Of a stretch of DNA of 64,000 nt, positions 49,885 to 59,777 are shown one piece after another (the first letter of the stretch is position 1; every line of letters begins with the position of its first letter). A model generated the notes under the pieces. The model was given only the letters and a program-made list of their open reading frames with translations. It ran no database searches and was not told where the DNA came from. The DNA is taken from contig NZ_JXRU01000031.1 of the NCBI RefSeq assembly GCF_000967865.1, forward strand, positions 1-64,000. Direction: 5' to 3'. A program made the position numbers and the translations under genes. Source of the DNA: Microbacterium sp. SA39. GTDB lineage: Bacteria > Actinomycetota > Actinomycetes > Actinomycetales > Microbacteriaceae.

Positions 49885-50373
49885 TCAGACCCGCCCGCGG
49901 TTGCGGCGGCGGGCTTCGCGCGGCGCGCGTCCGCCCAGGAACGACCGTGCCGGGTCGACGATGTAGCCGTGCCGCAGGGCTTCACGTCCGATCAGCATTC
50001 GGAAGCCCATCTCGTCACGATTGCTCAACGTGACCTCGGCGAGCACCTCACGGTCGACCAGACGGATCAGCATCTTCACGACGAGACGCTGTTGCGCGTG
50101 CCCTGAAGAGCTGCGCACGGCGCGCCGATCGTGCACGGGAGTCTCGACGACGACGGCATCCTCCTGGCTGTCCTGCCAGGGTTTGACCCGGAAGCGGACC
50201 CAGTCCTCGCCCTCCCGTTCGAACTCGTGCACATCGAACGCGTGCAGCGAGGAGGTGCGAGCGCCGGTGTCGATCTTGGCCTTCAGCCAATCGACTCCGA
50301 GATCGGGCAGACTCACCCACTCGCGCCACCCCGTAAGGGTGTTTGAATGGGGAGACTTGTTCACTCGACCCAT
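49885..50373 (-). CDS. Retropepsin-like (RimB/DUF785) protease
   Basis: A 162-aa protein of the ATP-dependent zinc protease-like/RimB family. It has the aspartic protease motif K-I-D-T-G-A-R-T-S-S-L-H-A near 33-45 and M-G-F-R-M-L-I-G-R-E-A-L near 124-135, typical of the family. These proteins are linked to RimK-type ligases and trim or process poly-glutamate tails. It is divergent from the RimK-like gene across 17 bp. Confidence 0.87.
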   Translation of the reverse strand: MGRVNKSPHSNTLTGWREWVSLPDLGVDWLKAKIDTGARTSSLHAFDVHEFEREGEDWVRFRVKPWQDSQEDAVVVETPVHDRRAVRSSSGHAQQRLVVKMLIRLVDREVLAEVTLSNRDEMGFRMLIGREALRHGYIVDPARSFLGGRAPREARRRNRGRV

Positions 50374-50390
50374 CCTGGCAGGAATCCTCC

Positions 50391-51578
50391 GTGAAGATCG
50401 CTGTGCTCTCCCGCGCGCCCCAGGCGTACTCCACCCAGCGACTGCGTGCGGCTGCGCTTCAGCGCGGTCACAACGTGAAGGTGCTCAACACCCTGCGCTT
50501 CGCGATCGATCTGACGTCCGACGAACCCGATCTTCACTACCGGGGCCGTCAGCTCAGCGACTACGACGCCATCCTGCCGCGCATCGGGAACTCGATCACG
50601 TACTTCGGCACCGCCGTGGTGCGACAGTTCGAGCAGATGGACGTGTACACGCCGAACACCGCCAACGGCATCTCGAGCGCGCGCGACAAACTGCGGGCGA
50701 ATCAGATCCTGTCCCGACACAACATCGCCATGCCGCCGACGGCCTTCGTGCGCAATCGCGCGGACGTGCGTCCCGCGATCGAGCGGGTCGGCGGTGCACC
50801 GGTCGTCATCAAGCTGCTCGAGGGAACGCAGGGCATCGGTGTCATCCTCGCCCCGCAGGTGAAGGTCGCCGAGGCGATCATCGAGACCTTGCATTCGACG
50901 AAGCAGAACGTGCTCATCCAGAAGTTCATCTCCGAGAGCCGCGGGCGTGACATCCGCGCTCTCGTGGTGGGGGACCGCGTGGTAGCGGCCATGCGGCGGT
51001 CCGCGGCCGGCGACGAGTTCCGGTCGAACGTGCATCGGGGTGGATCGGTCGCGGCGATCGAGCTCGATCCGGTCTACGAGCGTGCAGCCGTACGGTCGGC
51101 ACAGATCATGGGCCTGCGGGTGGCCGGTGTCGACATGCTCGAGGGCGAGGACGGTCCGCTCGTCATGGAGGTCAATTCCTCGCCGGGCCTGCAGGGCATC
51201 GAGACCGCGACCAAGCTCGATGTCGCCGGCGCGATCATCGACTACATCGCCGGCCAGGTGGCGTTCCCCGAGATCGACGTGCGACAGCGTCTGACGGTCT
51301 CCACCGGCTACGGCGTCGCAGAGCTCATGGTGCACGGCGCGGTCGACCTCGTCGGCAAGACGCTGGGGGAGGCGGGGCTCTGGGAGCGCGACATCACGGT
51401 GCTCACCCTGCACCGCGGTGTCAGCGTGATCCCGAACCCGCGCAAGCACGTCGTGCTCGAGGCAGACGACCGGCTCTTCTGCTTCGGCAAGCTCGAGGAG
51501 ATGCGTTCGATGGTGCCTGAGCGTCGCCGACGCAGGGCGAAGGTCCGTCGCCTGCCGCGTCAGCCTCTCTCCGAGTGA
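50391..51578 (+). CDS. RimK-family ATP-grasp ligase with C-terminal TrkA-C domain
   Basis: A 395-aa protein. Residues 1-290 form an ATP-grasp enzyme: D-A-I-L-P-R-I-G near 61, K-L-L-E-G-T-Q-G-I-G-V near 138, and E-V-N-S-S-P-G-L-Q-G-I-E near 260. These match RimK-type alpha-L-glutamate ligases that add glutamate to ribosomal protein S6 or to other substrates. The last roughly 100 residues have the TrkA-C (RCK_C) pattern G-K-T-L-G-E-A-G-L-W-E-R-D-I...G-x-x-x-I-P-N-P, a ligand-sensing module usually found in potassium channels. GTG 50391 follows GGAATCC. It is divergent from the retropepsin-like gene. Confidence 0.9.
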   Translation: MKIAVLSRAPQAYSTQRLRAAALQRGHNVKVLNTLRFAIDLTSDEPDLHYRGRQLSDYDAILPRIGNSITYFGTAVVRQFEQMDVYTPNTANGISSARDKLRANQILSRHNIAMPPTAFVRNRADVRPAIERVGGAPVVIKLLEGTQGIGVILAPQVKVAEAIIETLHSTKQNVLIQKFISESRGRDIRALVVGDRVVAAMRRSAAGDEFRSNVHRGGSVAAIELDPVYERAAVRSAQIMGLRVAGVDMLEGEDGPLVMEVNSSPGLQGIETATKLDVAGAIIDYIAGQVAFPEIDVRQRLTVSTGYGVAELMVHGAVDLVGKTLGEAGLWERDITVLTLHRGVSVIPNPRKHVVLEADDRLFCFGKLEEMRSMVPERRRRRAKVRRLPRQPLSE

Positions 51579-51583
51579 ACGAA

Positions 51584-51622
51584 AAGCGCGGCCTCACCTC
51601 GGGAGAGGGCGGCCGCGCTTTC
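51584..51622. terminator. Terminator between convergent genes
   Basis: AAAGCGCGGCC and GGCCGCGCTTT form an 11-bp stem with A and T runs on both sides, between the convergent RimK-like and DUF4191 genes. Confidence 0.8.
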
Positions 51623-51639
51623 GTGGCGGATGCTGCGGC

Positions 51640-52350
51640 TCAGCGTGGACGCTGAGCGCGGACCTTCGTCGGGTCGATGCCCTTCGGGATCGGCAGTGAC
51701 GACACCGACTGCGACACGGAGTCGATGCGTCGGATGACGGCGGCCATCGTGGTCTTGTCGATCGCCTTCGGCAGCTTCTTGATGGTCTTGGAGAGGTCAG
51801 CGATCGGGACCTCGTCCTCGCCGTGACCGACGTACAGGACCGTGACGGGAACACCGTGGGCGACGCGCTGCGCCTTGCTGCGCTCCTCATTCACGAGCCG
51901 CGTGAGCCGTCCGCGGGCGCCTTCGCCGACGACGACGATGCCACCGCGTCCGACGGTGCGGTACACCGCCTCCTGCGTCTTCGGGTTGATGCCGACCGGC
52001 GTCTCGGCGGCCTGCCAGCTGCGGCCGAGGCTGGTGCTGAGCACATGGCCCGTGGCACCGGGCATGCCGTCGATCTTCGTGTACATGGCCGAAGTGGACA
52101 TGCGCGTCATCAGGAACAGGGCCCCCAGGACACCCAGCATGAGACCGGTGATGCCCCACAGCACGAGCGTCCAGATCTGGAACGGCGGAATGAGGTAGCC
52201 GGCGATGAGGCCGAGGAGCACACCTGCGATGAGGATGCCGACCTGGACCCACGGAAGCCACGGGTACGCCTCGCGAGTGAACCGGAAGAGGGACTTGATC
52301 TGGGAGAAGAACCCAGGACGCTTCTCGGGTTCGGGAGCACGCTTTGCCAT
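51640..52350 (-). CDS. DUF4191 membrane protein
   Basis: A 236-aa protein with two close transmembrane segments (about 34-57 and 60-82) joined by a short loop and a soluble C-terminal domain of about 150 residues containing G-R-S-W-Q-A-A-E-T-P-V-G and Y-R-T-V-G-R-G-G-I-V-V-V-G-E-G. This matches DUF4191, an actinobacterial family of unknown function often encoded near lipoyl-enzyme genes, as here (E2 and Lpd genes follow). ATG at 52350 is chosen before a basic N-terminal tail. Confidence 0.87.
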   Translation of the reverse strand: MAKRAPEPEKRPGFFSQIKSLFRFTREAYPWLPWVQVGILIAGVLLGLIAGYLIPPFQIWTLVLWGITGLMLGVLGALFLMTRMSTSAMYTKIDGMPGATGHVLSTSLGRSWQAAETPVGINPKTQEAVYRTVGRGGIVVVGEGARGRLTRLVNEERSKAQRVAHGVPVTVLYVGHGEDEVPIADLSKTIKKLPKAIDKTTMAAVIRRIDSVSQSVSSLPIPKGIDPTKVRAQRPR

Positions 52351-52513
52351 GGGCACCAGCCTACCCAGTTCACGGATGCTGTGATGCCGAGTTCGCGTCC
52401 AGCGGAGCGATCTGTCAGGCGACCCGTCCTGCACAATCGTTCGACTGCGGGTGATCCGTCCACATCCTGCCGGATCGCTGCCGCGAGGGTGGACGCTGGG
52501 CTGTGATGGAGGC

Positions 52514-53956
52514 ATGGCAGACGTCGAGATCGAAGACCGGAGTACCGCGCTCCTCCCGGGAGCGCATCGGGTGGTCCGAATCCTCGACCCGACAGAAGGC
52601 CCGTTCGCCGGCGCACTGGTCACTCGTGGGGACGAAGTGGCCGTGCGGGTGGATGCCACCGCTCTCGCCGGATGGGTGGGGTGGCGATTCGCGGGGGCGG
52701 AGCATGTCGTGGGTCCCGTCGACGTCATCCGGCGTCGCGACGGCCACGACGCTCTGCTGCCGTGGTGCACGGACCGGGTGCTGGGGCTCCTGGTCCGTCG
52801 CATGGCCGCAGGCTCCGCCCTGTCGTCGGGGGAGTGCAGCACGCTCGTCGTGAGCCTGCTGCGGGGACTCGACGAGCTCGGAGCAGGCGTCGACGAGGTG
52901 CAGACGGGGATGTGGTGGCTGACCGACGGCGGCCGCCCCGTCTTCGTCATCGGTCAGGGTGACGATCCGCGAGCGGGGGCGGCGGGGATCGTCACGAGGC
53001 TCGCCGAGCACTGCGGGGACAAGACGCTGGGACGGGCGCTCCGGGCGATGCAGCAGGGTCTCGAGAAGGCGCTCTCCCAGCCGCGCGTGCCTCGACGACT
53101 CCTGGAGCAGTGGGAGCAGGAGCTCTTGGCGATCGCCGCGCCGCGGCCGCTCGGACGGGAGACGCTCGCGCCGGAACGTTCACGAGACGTCGCGCGGGCG
53201 GCAGCGGCGGAGCATGCCGCGTCACCGAGCCGCGCTTCGCGGCGGGGCGATCGGCGACGTTCGGGGCCACGCGGGTCGCGGGCGTTGTTCGCGGACGGCT
53301 CCGCAGTTCTGATGTCGGCTCTCGATGTCGTCCGATCCCGCATCCGCGGGCGCCACTCGATCACGACCGGGTCGCCCGAGAGGCCCGCGGAACCGGGGAC
53401 CGACCGCGCGGTCCCTCCGCGTCGCCGTCGCGTGCTGATCCTCGCCGGGGCCGCAGCGGCAGCCGTCCTCGTCGGGGGTCTGCTGTGGCCCACAGGCGAG
53501 GCGACGAAGTCTGCGAACGCCGCGCGGGAGCAGAGACCCTTCGCTCAGCCATCGGATGCCGCATCGGCGACTCCGAGCACGGACCACGCGGAGCGAAAGG
53601 ACGCCGCCGCTCCCGCTCCGCCGGCGCAGGAGGGGCCGGCGGGCGCGGCCGCCGCACTCCTGGCGGTGATCGATGGATGCCGGGCCGCTGGTGACCTCGT
53701 CTGCCCGGCAGCGGTGGCCGAGGGCTCCATCGGGGTGGTGGAAGCGCTGGCCGTGACGGCGGGACGTGATCCGACCTTCGAGGTGGTCGATGAGTACGGT
53801 GACGTCGCGGTCATCCGCGTCGGCTCCTCGAGCGCCGCCGCCGCACCGGGTGACGACGTCGAGACCGAGGCAGCCGATCAGATGATGGTCCTCGTGCGGC
53901 AGGACGAGAAATGGCTGGTCCGCGACGTCTACGGCGTCGCGGACCAGCCAGGGTGA
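52514..53956 (+). CDS. Unknown single-pass membrane protein with cytoplasmic and external domains
   Basis: A 480-aa protein. The N-terminal 225 residues are a soluble domain that resembles the helical half of a protein-kinase fold (L-V-R-R-M-A-A-G, L-L-R-G-L-D-E-L-G-A-G) but has no Lys, HRD or DFG residues, so catalysis is unlikely. An Arg-rich stretch (about 240-300) precedes one transmembrane segment (about 306-325). An external Pro/Ala/Ser linker and a compact domain of about 110 residues follow. ATG 52514 has GGAGG close in front. No family recognised; a sensor role is a guess. Confidence 0.7.
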   Translation: MADVEIEDRSTALLPGAHRVVRILDPTEGPFAGALVTRGDEVAVRVDATALAGWVGWRFAGAEHVVGPVDVIRRRDGHDALLPWCTDRVLGLLVRRMAAGSALSSGECSTLVVSLLRGLDELGAGVDEVQTGMWWLTDGGRPVFVIGQGDDPRAGAAGIVTRLAEHCGDKTLGRALRAMQQGLEKALSQPRVPRRLLEQWEQELLAIAAPRPLGRETLAPERSRDVARAAAAEHAASPSRASRRGDRRRSGPRGSRALFADGSAVLMSALDVVRSRIRGRHSITTGSPERPAEPGTDRAVPPRRRRVLILAGAAAAAVLVGGLLWPTGEATKSANAAREQRPFAQPSDAASATPSTDHAERKDAAAPAPPAQEGPAGAAAALLAVIDGCRAAGDLVCPAAVAEGSIGVVEALAVTAGRDPTFEVVDEYGDVAVIRVGSSSAAAAPGDDVETEAADQMMVLVRQDEKWLVRDVYGVADQPG

Positions 53957-53966
53957 TGCTGTGGCG

Positions 53967-55790
53967 TCAGGCTCCGAGCTGAGCGGCGAACTGCGCCGCC
54001 TCGAGGCGTGCCTTCATGGCGCCGAGGAACCGCGCGGCATCTGCACCGTCGATGATCCGGTGATCGTACGACAGCGCGAGGTACACGTACGAGCGGACCG
54101 CGATCGCGTCAGCGCCGCCGACCTTCACCAGACCGGGACGCTTGACGACCGTACCGGTGCCGAGGATCGCCGACTGCGGAAGGAACACGACCGGAGTGTC
54201 GAACAGCGCGCCACGCGATCCCGTGTTGGTCAGCGTGAAGGTCCCACCGGCGAGCTCATCGGGCTTCAGCTTGTTGTCACGCGTGCGCGCCGCGAGATCA
54301 GCGATCTCGCGGGCGATCTGAGCGATGTTCTTCGACGCCGCGTCGCGCAGCACCGGAGTGAGCAGGCCGCGCTCCGTGTCGACCGCGATCGAGACGTTCT
54401 CGCTCGCGGGGTAGACGATGTTCTCGCCGTCGACCGTGGCATTGACGATGGGGAACGCCTGCAGAGCCTCAGCGGTCGCGAGAGCGAAGAACGGCAGGAA
54501 CGACAGCTTGTCGCCCGTCTTCTCCAGGAACGACGCCTTGACGCTGTCGCGGTATTCCGCGAGAGCAGTCACATCGACCTCGACGACAGTGGTGAGCTGA
54601 GCGGTCTGCTGCATCGACTCGACTGCGCGCTTCGCGAGCACCTTGCGCAGACGCGACATCGGCTGCGTGGTACCACGCAGCGGCGACACCTCGAGCGGGG
54701 CGGGCGCAGCGGCGGCGGGCGCTGACGCCGAGGGAGCAGCCGAAGCGGTCTCCGCAGCCTTGAGCACGTCTTCCTTGCGGATGCGACCACCGACGCCGGT
54801 ACCGGTGACCGACGCCAGATCGACGCCCTGCTGCGCGGCCAGGCGGCGCACGAGCGGGGTGACGTAGAGGTTGTCGCTCTCCGTCGGCAGGTTGAGCTTC
54901 GGCGCCGGAGCTGCTTCCGCAGCAGGAGTCGACGCCGCGGCGGGTGCCGGCTCGGCTGGTGCTGCCGCAGGCGCGGGAGCGACAGGGGCAGGTGCGGCCT
55001 CAGCCGCCGGAGCCTGAGCGACCGGAGCCTCGGCCGCAGGAGCAGCCGGGGCCTCGGCGGGAGAAGCGGGCGTCTCGGTGGGGGCGGCCGTGGGAGCCTC
55101 AGCGGCAGGAGCCTCGGCAGCAGGAGCAGCTGCGGGAGCAGCGCCCGAACCGACGCGAGCGAGAACAGCGCCGACGGCGACGGTCTCGTCTTCGGCGGCC
55201 ACGATCTCCTGCAGCACGCCGGCGACCGGGGACGGGATCTCGGTGTCGACCTTGTCGGTCGAGATCTCGAGCAGGGCCTCATCCACTTCGACGGTGTCGC
55301 CGACCTGCTTGAGCCAGCGCGTCACGGTGCCTTCGGTCACGCTCTCACCGAGTTCGGGGAGCACGATGTCCTTCGCGTCTTCCGAAGGAGCGGCGGCGGG
55401 TGCGGCCTCAGCAGGCGCGGCCTCAGCCGCAGGAGCGGGCTCTGCTGCAGGCGCGGCGGGTGCTTCTTCGGCCGGCGAAGCTTCCGCAGACGCGGCTTCC
55501 GCGGGGGTGGCTTCGGCTGCAGCCGGAGCGTCCGACGCGGGGGCCGCGGCGCTGCCGTCACCGATGCGAGCGAGCAGTGCGCCGACTTCTACGGTCTCGT
55601 CCTCGGCTACGAGGATCTCTTCGATCACTCCGCTGACCGGGGAGGGGATCTCGGTGTCGACCTTGTCGGTCGAGATCTCGAGCAGGCCCTCATCCGCCTG
55701 AACGGTGTCGCCCACCTGCTTGAGCCAGCGGGTGACCGTACCCTCTGTGACGCTCTCACCGAGAGCGGGGAGGACCACGGATGTGCTCAT
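53967..55790 (-). CDS. sucB: 2-oxo acid dehydrogenase E2 (dihydrolipoyl acyltransferase) with two lipoyl domains
   Basis: A 607-aa protein. Two lipoyl domains (about 2-77 and 144-219) each carry the modified lysine in [10 protein letters not shown]. Long Ala/Pro/Glu linkers follow, then a peripheral subunit-binding domain near 310-345 ([12 protein letters not shown]) and the catalytic domain with [10 protein letters not shown] near 570. It transfers acetyl or succinyl groups. In Corynebacterium one E2 serves both pyruvate and 2-oxoglutarate complexes, so the symbol is tentative. No E1 gene is adjacent; AceE is at 16399-19125. Confidence 0.93.
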   Translation of the reverse strand: MSTSVVLPALGESVTEGTVTRWLKQVGDTVQADEGLLEISTDKVDTEIPSPVSGVIEEILVAEDETVEVGALLARIGDGSAAAPASDAPAAAEATPAEAASAEASPAEEAPAAPAAEPAPAAEAAPAEAAPAAAPSEDAKDIVLPELGESVTEGTVTRWLKQVGDTVEVDEALLEISTDKVDTEIPSPVAGVLQEIVAAEDETVAVGAVLARVGSGAAPAAAPAAEAPAAEAPTAAPTETPASPAEAPAAPAAEAPVAQAPAAEAAPAPVAPAPAAAPAEPAPAAASTPAAEAAPAPKLNLPTESDNLYVTPLVRRLAAQQGVDLASVTGTGVGGRIRKEDVLKAAETASAAPSASAPAAAAPAPLEVSPLRGTTQPMSRLRKVLAKRAVESMQQTAQLTTVVEVDVTALAEYRDSVKASFLEKTGDKLSFLPFFALATAEALQAFPIVNATVDGENIVYPASENVSIAVDTERGLLTPVLRDAASKNIAQIAREIADLAARTRDNKLKPDELAGGTFTLTNTGSRGALFDTPVVFLPQSAILGTGTVVKRPGLVKVGGADAIAVRSYVYLALSYDHRIIDGADAARFLGAMKARLEAAQFAAQLGA

Positions 55791-55857
55791 GACTGAGTCT
55801 CCTTCAAGAAGTTGTATGACGCGTATCTAGCTTAGTGACTCGGGCACCGGTTGGTGC

Positions 55858-57231
55858 TCAGAGGGCGTGCAGCGGCTTTCCGGCGAGAGCGAGGAAGGCT
55901 TCGCCCAGGGCTTCGCTCTGTGTCGGGTGCGCGTGGATGAGGGGAGCGATGTCTTCGGGATGCGCCTCCCAGGCGACCGCGAGCTGACCCTCGGTGATCA
56001 GCTCGCCGACACGGTCGCCGAGCAGGTGAACGCCGATGACCGGCCCGTCCTTGAGCCGGACGACCTTGACCAGGCCGCTCGTTCCGATGATCTCGCTCTT
56101 GCCGTTGCCGGCGAGGTTGTACTCGTAGGAGGCGACGGCATCCGCGCCGTGCTCGGTGACCGCAGCGTCTTCTGTCACACCGACCGAGGCGACCTCCGGG
56201 CTGGAGTAGGTGACCTTGGGGATCTGCGAGTCGGGGACGTTCACGGGGGAGAGGCCCGCGATGCGCTCCGCAACGGCGATGCCCTGCTGGAAGCCGCGGT
56301 GGGCGAGCTGCAGACCGGGGACGATGTCACCGACGGCCCAGACTCCCGGAACCCCTGTGCGCAGATCCTGATCGACTGTCACGAAGCCGCGGTCGAGCTT
56401 CACGCCGGCCTCTTCGAACCCGAGGTCCGCCGTGACCGGGCCGCGCCCGACGGCGACGAGCAGGTAGTCGGCGGTGAACTCCTTGCCGTCTTCCAGCGTG
56501 ACCGTGACCGAGTTCTCGTCCTGGCTCGCGGTCTGGAACCGCACACCGAGCGAATACTGGATGCCGCGGCGGCGGAAGGCGCGCTCGAGGCCCTTGCTCA
56601 TCGCGATGTCCTCGTTCGGCACGAGGTGCGGAAGCGCCTCGACGATCGTGACCTCGGATCCGAACGAACGCCAGACGCTGGCGAACTCCACTCCGATCAC
56701 ACCCCCGCCGAGCACGAGGACGCGCTCCGGAATGACGTCGAGAGCCAGTGCCTGCTCGCTCGTCAGGATGCGTCCGCCGATCTCCAGACCGGGCAGGGAG
56801 CGGCTGTAGGACCCCGTGGCGAGGACGACGTCGGCTCCGACGTAGACGTCATCGCCGACGCTGATGCTGCGATCGGCATTCAGTCGCCCAAAACCGGCGA
56901 CCGTCGTGATCCCGCGCGCCTTGACGAGGCCTTCGAGTCCCTTGAACTTCTTGGCGACGATCCCCTCCCGGTAGGCACGGACGCCGGCGGGGTCGATGCC
57001 GTCCAGCGTGGCCGTGACGCCGACCGACGCGGCGTCGCGCACGTGCTCGGCGACCTCTGCCGCATGCAGCAGTGCCTTCGTCGGGATGCACCCGCGGTGC
57101 AGGCAGGTGCCGCCGACCTTGTCCTTCTCGACGAGGGCGACCGACTTGCCGAGCTCGCTGGCACGAAGAGCCGCCGCGTAGCCGCCGCTGCCGCCGCCCA
57201 GGACGACGACATCGAAGGTGTGGGTTGTCAT
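55858..57231 (-). CDS. lpdA: Dihydrolipoyl dehydrogenase
   Basis: A 457-aa flavoenzyme that reoxidises lipoyl groups of the E2. The FAD motif G-G-G-S-G-G-Y near 12-18, redox-active disulphide G-G-T-C-L-H-R-G-C-I-P-T near 40-52, NAD motif G-G-G-V-I-G-V-E-F-A near 180, and the C-terminal H-A-H-P-T-Q-S-E (His base near 434) are present. It lies 67 bp upstream of the E2 gene on the same strand and three bases after pepA, so pepA-lpdA-sucB is probably one leftward operon. Confidence 0.97.
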   Translation of the reverse strand: MTTHTFDVVVLGGGSGGYAAALRASELGKSVALVEKDKVGGTCLHRGCIPTKALLHAAEVAEHVRDAASVGVTATLDGIDPAGVRAYREGIVAKKFKGLEGLVKARGITTVAGFGRLNADRSISVGDDVYVGADVVLATGSYSRSLPGLEIGGRILTSEQALALDVIPERVLVLGGGVIGVEFASVWRSFGSEVTIVEALPHLVPNEDIAMSKGLERAFRRRGIQYSLGVRFQTASQDENSVTVTLEDGKEFTADYLLVAVGRGPVTADLGFEEAGVKLDRGFVTVDQDLRTGVPGVWAVGDIVPGLQLAHRGFQQGIAVAERIAGLSPVNVPDSQIPKVTYSSPEVASVGVTEDAAVTEHGADAVASYEYNLAGNGKSEIIGTSGLVKVVRLKDGPVIGVHLLGDRVGELITEGQLAVAWEAHPEDIAPLIHAHPTQSEALGEAFLALAGKPLHAL

Positions 57232-57234
57232 GTG

Positions 57235-58722
57235 TCATGCCTCCTTGTGGGATGCAGCGCCGGGGGATGCTGCGGCGAAGGCGATGATCGATCGGACCAT
57301 CGCCCCGGTGGGGCCCTTCTCGGTGAAGCCGAACGACGAGCCCCCGTGCTCGCCGGAACCTGCGATGTCGAGGTGCACCCACGGGATCCGCGGAGCATCG
57401 TCCGCGTCGGAGGTGCGTCCGACGAAACGGCGGAGGAAGAGGCCCGCGTAGGAGGCACCACCCATGCGATCGCTCATGTTGACGTTCTGCAAGTCCGCGA
57501 TCGGAGACTCGAGCGACTCCTCCATGTACTCCGGCAGGGGCATGTGCCAGGCGAGTTCATCGGCCTGCTCCGCGGCGGCGAGCAGTTCGGCGACAGTATC
57601 GTCGTCGCCGAACACGCCGGTGTGGCGGTGGCCGAGGGCGGCGACGATCGCGCCCGTCAGCGTGGCGACGTCGATGATGACGTCGGGGTGCTCGCGGCTC
57701 GCGGCGACGAGCCCGTCGGCCAGTACCAGCCGGCCCTCGGCATCCGTGTTGAGCACCTCGACCGTCGTGCCGTCGAGGATGCGCACCACGTCACCGGGGC
57801 GCAGAGCGCGACCCGACGGCATGTTGTCGGTGATGGCGAGCCACGCCGTCACGCGCACGGGGAGTCCGAGCGTCGCGATCGCGCGAAGCGCGGCGAGGCT
57901 GGTGGCGGCGCCTGCCATGTCGAACTTCATGCCGACCATGGATGCCGCCGGCTTCAGCGAGAGCCCGCCGGTGTCGAACGTGATGCCCTTGCCGACGAGG
58001 GCGATGTGCCGCGTCGCATCGGTCGGCGAGTAGTCGAGGCGCACCAGGCGCGGCGGACGGTCGGAGCCCTGCGCGACACCGAGGATGCCCCCGAAGCCCT
58101 GTGCCGCCAGCGCGACCTCGTCGAGGATCTCGACGGTGACGTCGAGGTCGGCGACGCTGTCTGCCGCACTCTGCGCGAGCTGCTCGGGGCTCTGCCACTC
58201 GGCCGGCACGTTCACGAGGTTCTTGATCAGCGCGACCGCGTCGCCCGTGGCCTGAGCCCGCGCGATCGACTCATCGCTGATCGCAGCGTGCAGCGTGACG
58301 GCGGTCGCCCGGGTCTTGCCCTTCTCAGAGCGGTAGGTGTCGAATCGGTAGCCGCCGAGCACGGCTCCCTCGGCGGCTGCGGTCGCGTACGACTCGAGCC
58401 CGCCTGCGAGGGCGACGGCGACGTGATCGAAACCCGTGAGCGACCGGAGGGCGGTCCCGACGGCGTTCCGCACGGCCGTCTCGCCCACGGCCTTGCCGGT
58501 GCCGACGACCGCGAAGGGGAGGGAGGTCACCTCGGGTACGTGGACGCGGGCAAAGGAGGACGACGATCCGGTGAAGCCGATCCCGGCGAGAGCGTCGGCG
58601 AGGCCGGGGTAGCCGTCGAGCGACTCGGCCGATCCGGAGAGATCGGGGACGACGAGCACTGCGGCATCTGCAGCGCTTCCGGGGAACTGATCAGTGGTGT
58701 GCGAGAGCACGGGAAGCGTCAT
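57235..58722 (-). CDS. pepA: Leucyl aminopeptidase (M17)
   Basis: A 495-aa cytoplasmic metallo-aminopeptidase that removes N-terminal residues, preferring Leu. The family signature N-T-D-A-E-G-R-L-V-L near 331-340 and the metal-binding K-G-I-T-F-D-T-G-G-L-S-L-K-P segment near 249-262 are intact. The start at ATG 58722 is normal. It heads the pepA-lpdA-E2 gene run and is divergent from the PAC2 gene. Confidence 0.96.
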   Translation of the reverse strand: MTLPVLSHTTDQFPGSAADAAVLVVPDLSGSAESLDGYPGLADALAGIGFTGSSSSFARVHVPEVTSLPFAVVGTGKAVGETAVRNAVGTALRSLTGFDHVAVALAGGLESYATAAAEGAVLGGYRFDTYRSEKGKTRATAVTLHAAISDESIARAQATGDAVALIKNLVNVPAEWQSPEQLAQSAADSVADLDVTVEILDEVALAAQGFGGILGVAQGSDRPPRLVRLDYSPTDATRHIALVGKGITFDTGGLSLKPAASMVGMKFDMAGAATSLAALRAIATLGLPVRVTAWLAITDNMPSGRALRPGDVVRILDGTTVEVLNTDAEGRLVLADGLVAASREHPDVIIDVATLTGAIVAALGHRHTGVFGDDDTVAELLAAAEQADELAWHMPLPEYMEESLESPIADLQNVNMSDRMGGASYAGLFLRRFVGRTSDADDAPRIPWVHLDIAGSGEHGGSSFGFTEKGPTGAMVRSIIAFAAASPGAASHKEA

Positions 58723-58835
58723 GCCTCCATCCTAGGATCCCCTCCGCGGCACCGGTGCGTGGGCGCGGTCCGCGTGTTCGCTCTCAGCATGACGACCCCA
58801 GCCCGGGCATCCGGACCTGCTCGTAGCATGGAGTC

Positions 58836-59777
58836 ATGCCCCTCTCCGGTGAGATCCACGAACGAGTCGCGAACGCCCCGGCGGTACCCCATGGCCTTCC
58901 CCTGGTGGTGCTGCTGACCGGCTTCACCGACGCGGGAAGCGCGGTCTCCGGCCTCATCGATCACCTGCGCGAGACGGCGTCGCCGCAACCCGTCGTGGTG
59001 TTCGACAACGACGTGCTCCTCGACTATCGCGCTCGTCGCCCGATCATCTCCTTCGATCAGGACCACCTGACGGAGTTCCGTCCCTCCCGTCTCGAACTCT
59101 CGCTCGCGACCGACGCACTCGGCCAGCCGTTCCTGCTTCTCGCAGGGTACGAGCCCGACTTCGCGTGGAACGCCTTCGCGCAGACCGTGCTCGATCTCGC
59201 GGCTGAATTCGAGGTCTCCGGGCTCAACTGGGTGCACTCGATCGCGATGCCCGTGCCGCACACCCGGCCGATCGGAACGACCGTCAGCGGGAACCGCCGC
59301 GAGCTGACAGTCGCGCACTCCGTGTGGCGCCCGCGGACGCAGGTGCCCGCGACAGCCGGACACCTCCTGGAGTTCCGCTTCGTCGAGGCGGGTCATCGCG
59401 CCGTGGGCTTCGTGCTCCTGGTGCCGCACTACCTGGCGGAGACCGAGAACCCGGATGCCGTCATCGCGGCCGCCGACAAGCTGATGGCCTCGACCGGTCT
59501 CGTCCTGCTTCTGGATGCCGTGCAGGAGCGCCGCGAGGACTATTTCACCCGCGTCGACGAGCAGGTCGCCGGCAACGAGGAGCTGCAGCAGATGGTGCAC
59601 AACCTCGAGCGCCGCTACGACGCGTACATGGCGGGACGGAACCCGGATGACGACACGTACGACGAGGGCGGGTTCAGCGAACGCGATCTGCCCAGCGCCG
59701 ACGAGCTCGCCGCGGAGCTGGAGCGCTACCTGGCGTCGCGTCCGTCCGGCGACGACGACAAGCCCGGACGCCGCTGA
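58836..59777 (+). CDS. PAC2-family protein
   Basis: A 313-aa protein of the PAC2 (proteasome assembly chaperone-like) family, common in actinobacteria. It has the T-G-F-T-D-A-G near 28-34 and V-x-D-x-D segment near 53, a central R-P-I-G-T-T-V-S-G-N, and a C-terminal acidic helical tail with D-E-G-G-F-S-E-R-D-L-P-S-A-D-E-L. Its biological role in bacteria is not settled. TAGCAT at 58824-58829 lies six bases before the ATG, so the message is probably leaderless. Confidence 0.9.
   Translation: MPLSGEIHERVANAPAVPHGLPLVVLLTGFTDAGSAVSGLIDHLRETASPQPVVVFDNDVLLDYRARRPIISFDQDHLTEFRPSRLELSLATDALGQPFLLLAGYEPDFAWNAFAQTVLDLAAEFEVSGLNWVHSIAMPVPHTRPIGTTVSGNRRELTVAHSVWRPRTQVPATAGHLLEFRFVEAGHRAVGFVLLVPHYLAETENPDAVIAAADKLMASTGLVLLLDAVQERREDYFTRVDEQVAGNEELQQMVHNLERRYDAYMAGRNPDDDTYDEGGFSERDLPSADELAAELERYLASRPSGDDDKPGRR

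Noticed and set aside
54940..55540. Dense GC-rich repetitive DNA within the E2 gene
   Set aside because: It encodes the Ala/Pro/Glu linkers between lipoyl domains, which are naturally repetitive; not a separate repeat element.
55867..58917. A 1016-codon rightward frame opposite lpdA and pepA
   Set aside because: Antisense shadow of two conserved enzymes; no ribosome-binding site and no recognisable domain.
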